A stretch of DNA of 49,097 bases from Ferroacidibacillus organovorans (lineage in GTDB: Bacteria; Bacillota; Bacilli; Alicyclobacillales; SLC66). Under the pieces are notes generated by a model. The model saw nothing but the letters and a program-made list of their open reading frames with translations. It had not been told where the DNA came from and ran no database searches. Below are positions 48,996 to 49,097 of this stretch, piece by piece (within the stretch, counting starts at the first letter, position 1; each line of letters opens with the position of its first letter). The translations under genes and the position numbers were made by a program. The stretch lies in contig NZ_LSUQ01000018.1 of the NCBI RefSeq assembly GCF_001642725.1, positions 1-49,097 on the forward strand, read 5' to 3'.

Positions 48996-49097
48996 TACTA
49001 CCCCTAGGCTATCCATTTAACACAATCGATCAAGTCCGAGATGTGGTGTAAATTCGCCCCTCGGTAGAGATTGAGTTATGTCAACTTATCTTGGTGA

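Overview
This 49-kb window looks like a chromosomal core segment of a spore-forming, moderately GC-rich member of the Bacilli. The gene order murA-ywmB-ywzB // atpC..atpI // mnaA-upp-glyA-ywlG-rpiB-ywlE-mntP-ywlC-spoIIR-prmC-prfA-rpmE-rho-glpX-(tal)-fbaA-spo0F-pyrG-rpoE matches the Bacillus subtilis order around the atp and spo0F loci. An 11-gene complex I operon, many TTG/GTG starts and the base composition suggest an Alicyclobacillaceae-like lineage; that placement is inference. Nearly all genes lie on the minus strand. No rRNA, tRNA, CRISPR array or insertion sequence was recognised, and no gene-free stretch exceeds 300 bases.

Following transcription from right to left: (1) 46.5-49.1 kb is an AT-richer pair, an MFS transporter and an enolase-superfamily sugar-acid dehydratase-like enzyme, behind a palindromic promoter; it looks acquired. 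(2) 41.4-46.3 kb holds rpoE, pyrG, spo0F, then two consecutive enzymes of the lysine-fermentation type (3-aminobutyryl-CoA ammonia-lyase and 3-keto-5-aminohexanoate cleavage enzyme) wedged in front of fbaA. (3) 36.9-41.3 kb holds a degenerate transaldolase paralogue, an LL-diaminopimelate aminotransferase in the slot of B. subtilis murAB, glpX and rho, followed by an unassigned radical SAM protein. (4) 27.4-35.3 kb is the conserved rpmE-prfA-prmC-spoIIR-sua5-mntP-ywlE-rpiB-ywlG-glyA block, with a near-perfect sigma-F promoter in front of spoIIR. A 45-codon membrane peptide gene sits on the plus strand at 35.5 kb.

(5) 23.6-27.4 kb is a plus-strand three-gene cassette (MGDG-synthase-like glycosyltransferase, MFS transporter, membrane-anchored polysaccharide deacetylase with an extra C-terminal domain) inserted between upp and glyA and closed by a bidirectional terminator. 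(6) 13.9-23.3 kb carries upp, mnaA, a small zinc-ribbon protein and the complete F1Fo ATP synthase operon with atpI and atpZ, preceded by a consensus promoter and a structured leader and ended by a hairpin terminator. (7) 3.7-13.8 kb is nuoABCDHIJKLMN, a complex I lacking the NADH-oxidising NuoEFG module. It has its own promoter, whose -10 box overlaps the apparent nuoA start codon. (8) 1-3.7 kb has an acyl-CoA-dehydrogenase-like flavoprotein, ywzB, ywmB and murA (cut by the window edge).

Functionally the region joins respiration (complex I feeding proton-motive force to ATP synthase), envelope precursor supply (MurA, MnaA, DapL, glycolipid and deacetylase cassette), gluconeogenesis (GlpX, FbaA), translation and RNA control (RF1, PrmC, L31, Rho, RpoE, Sua5) and sporulation (Spo0F, SpoIIR, YwmB). 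The least explained parts are the degenerate transaldolase, the spo0F-coupled Kal/Kce pair, the radical SAM protein, the small peptide and the nuoA start region.
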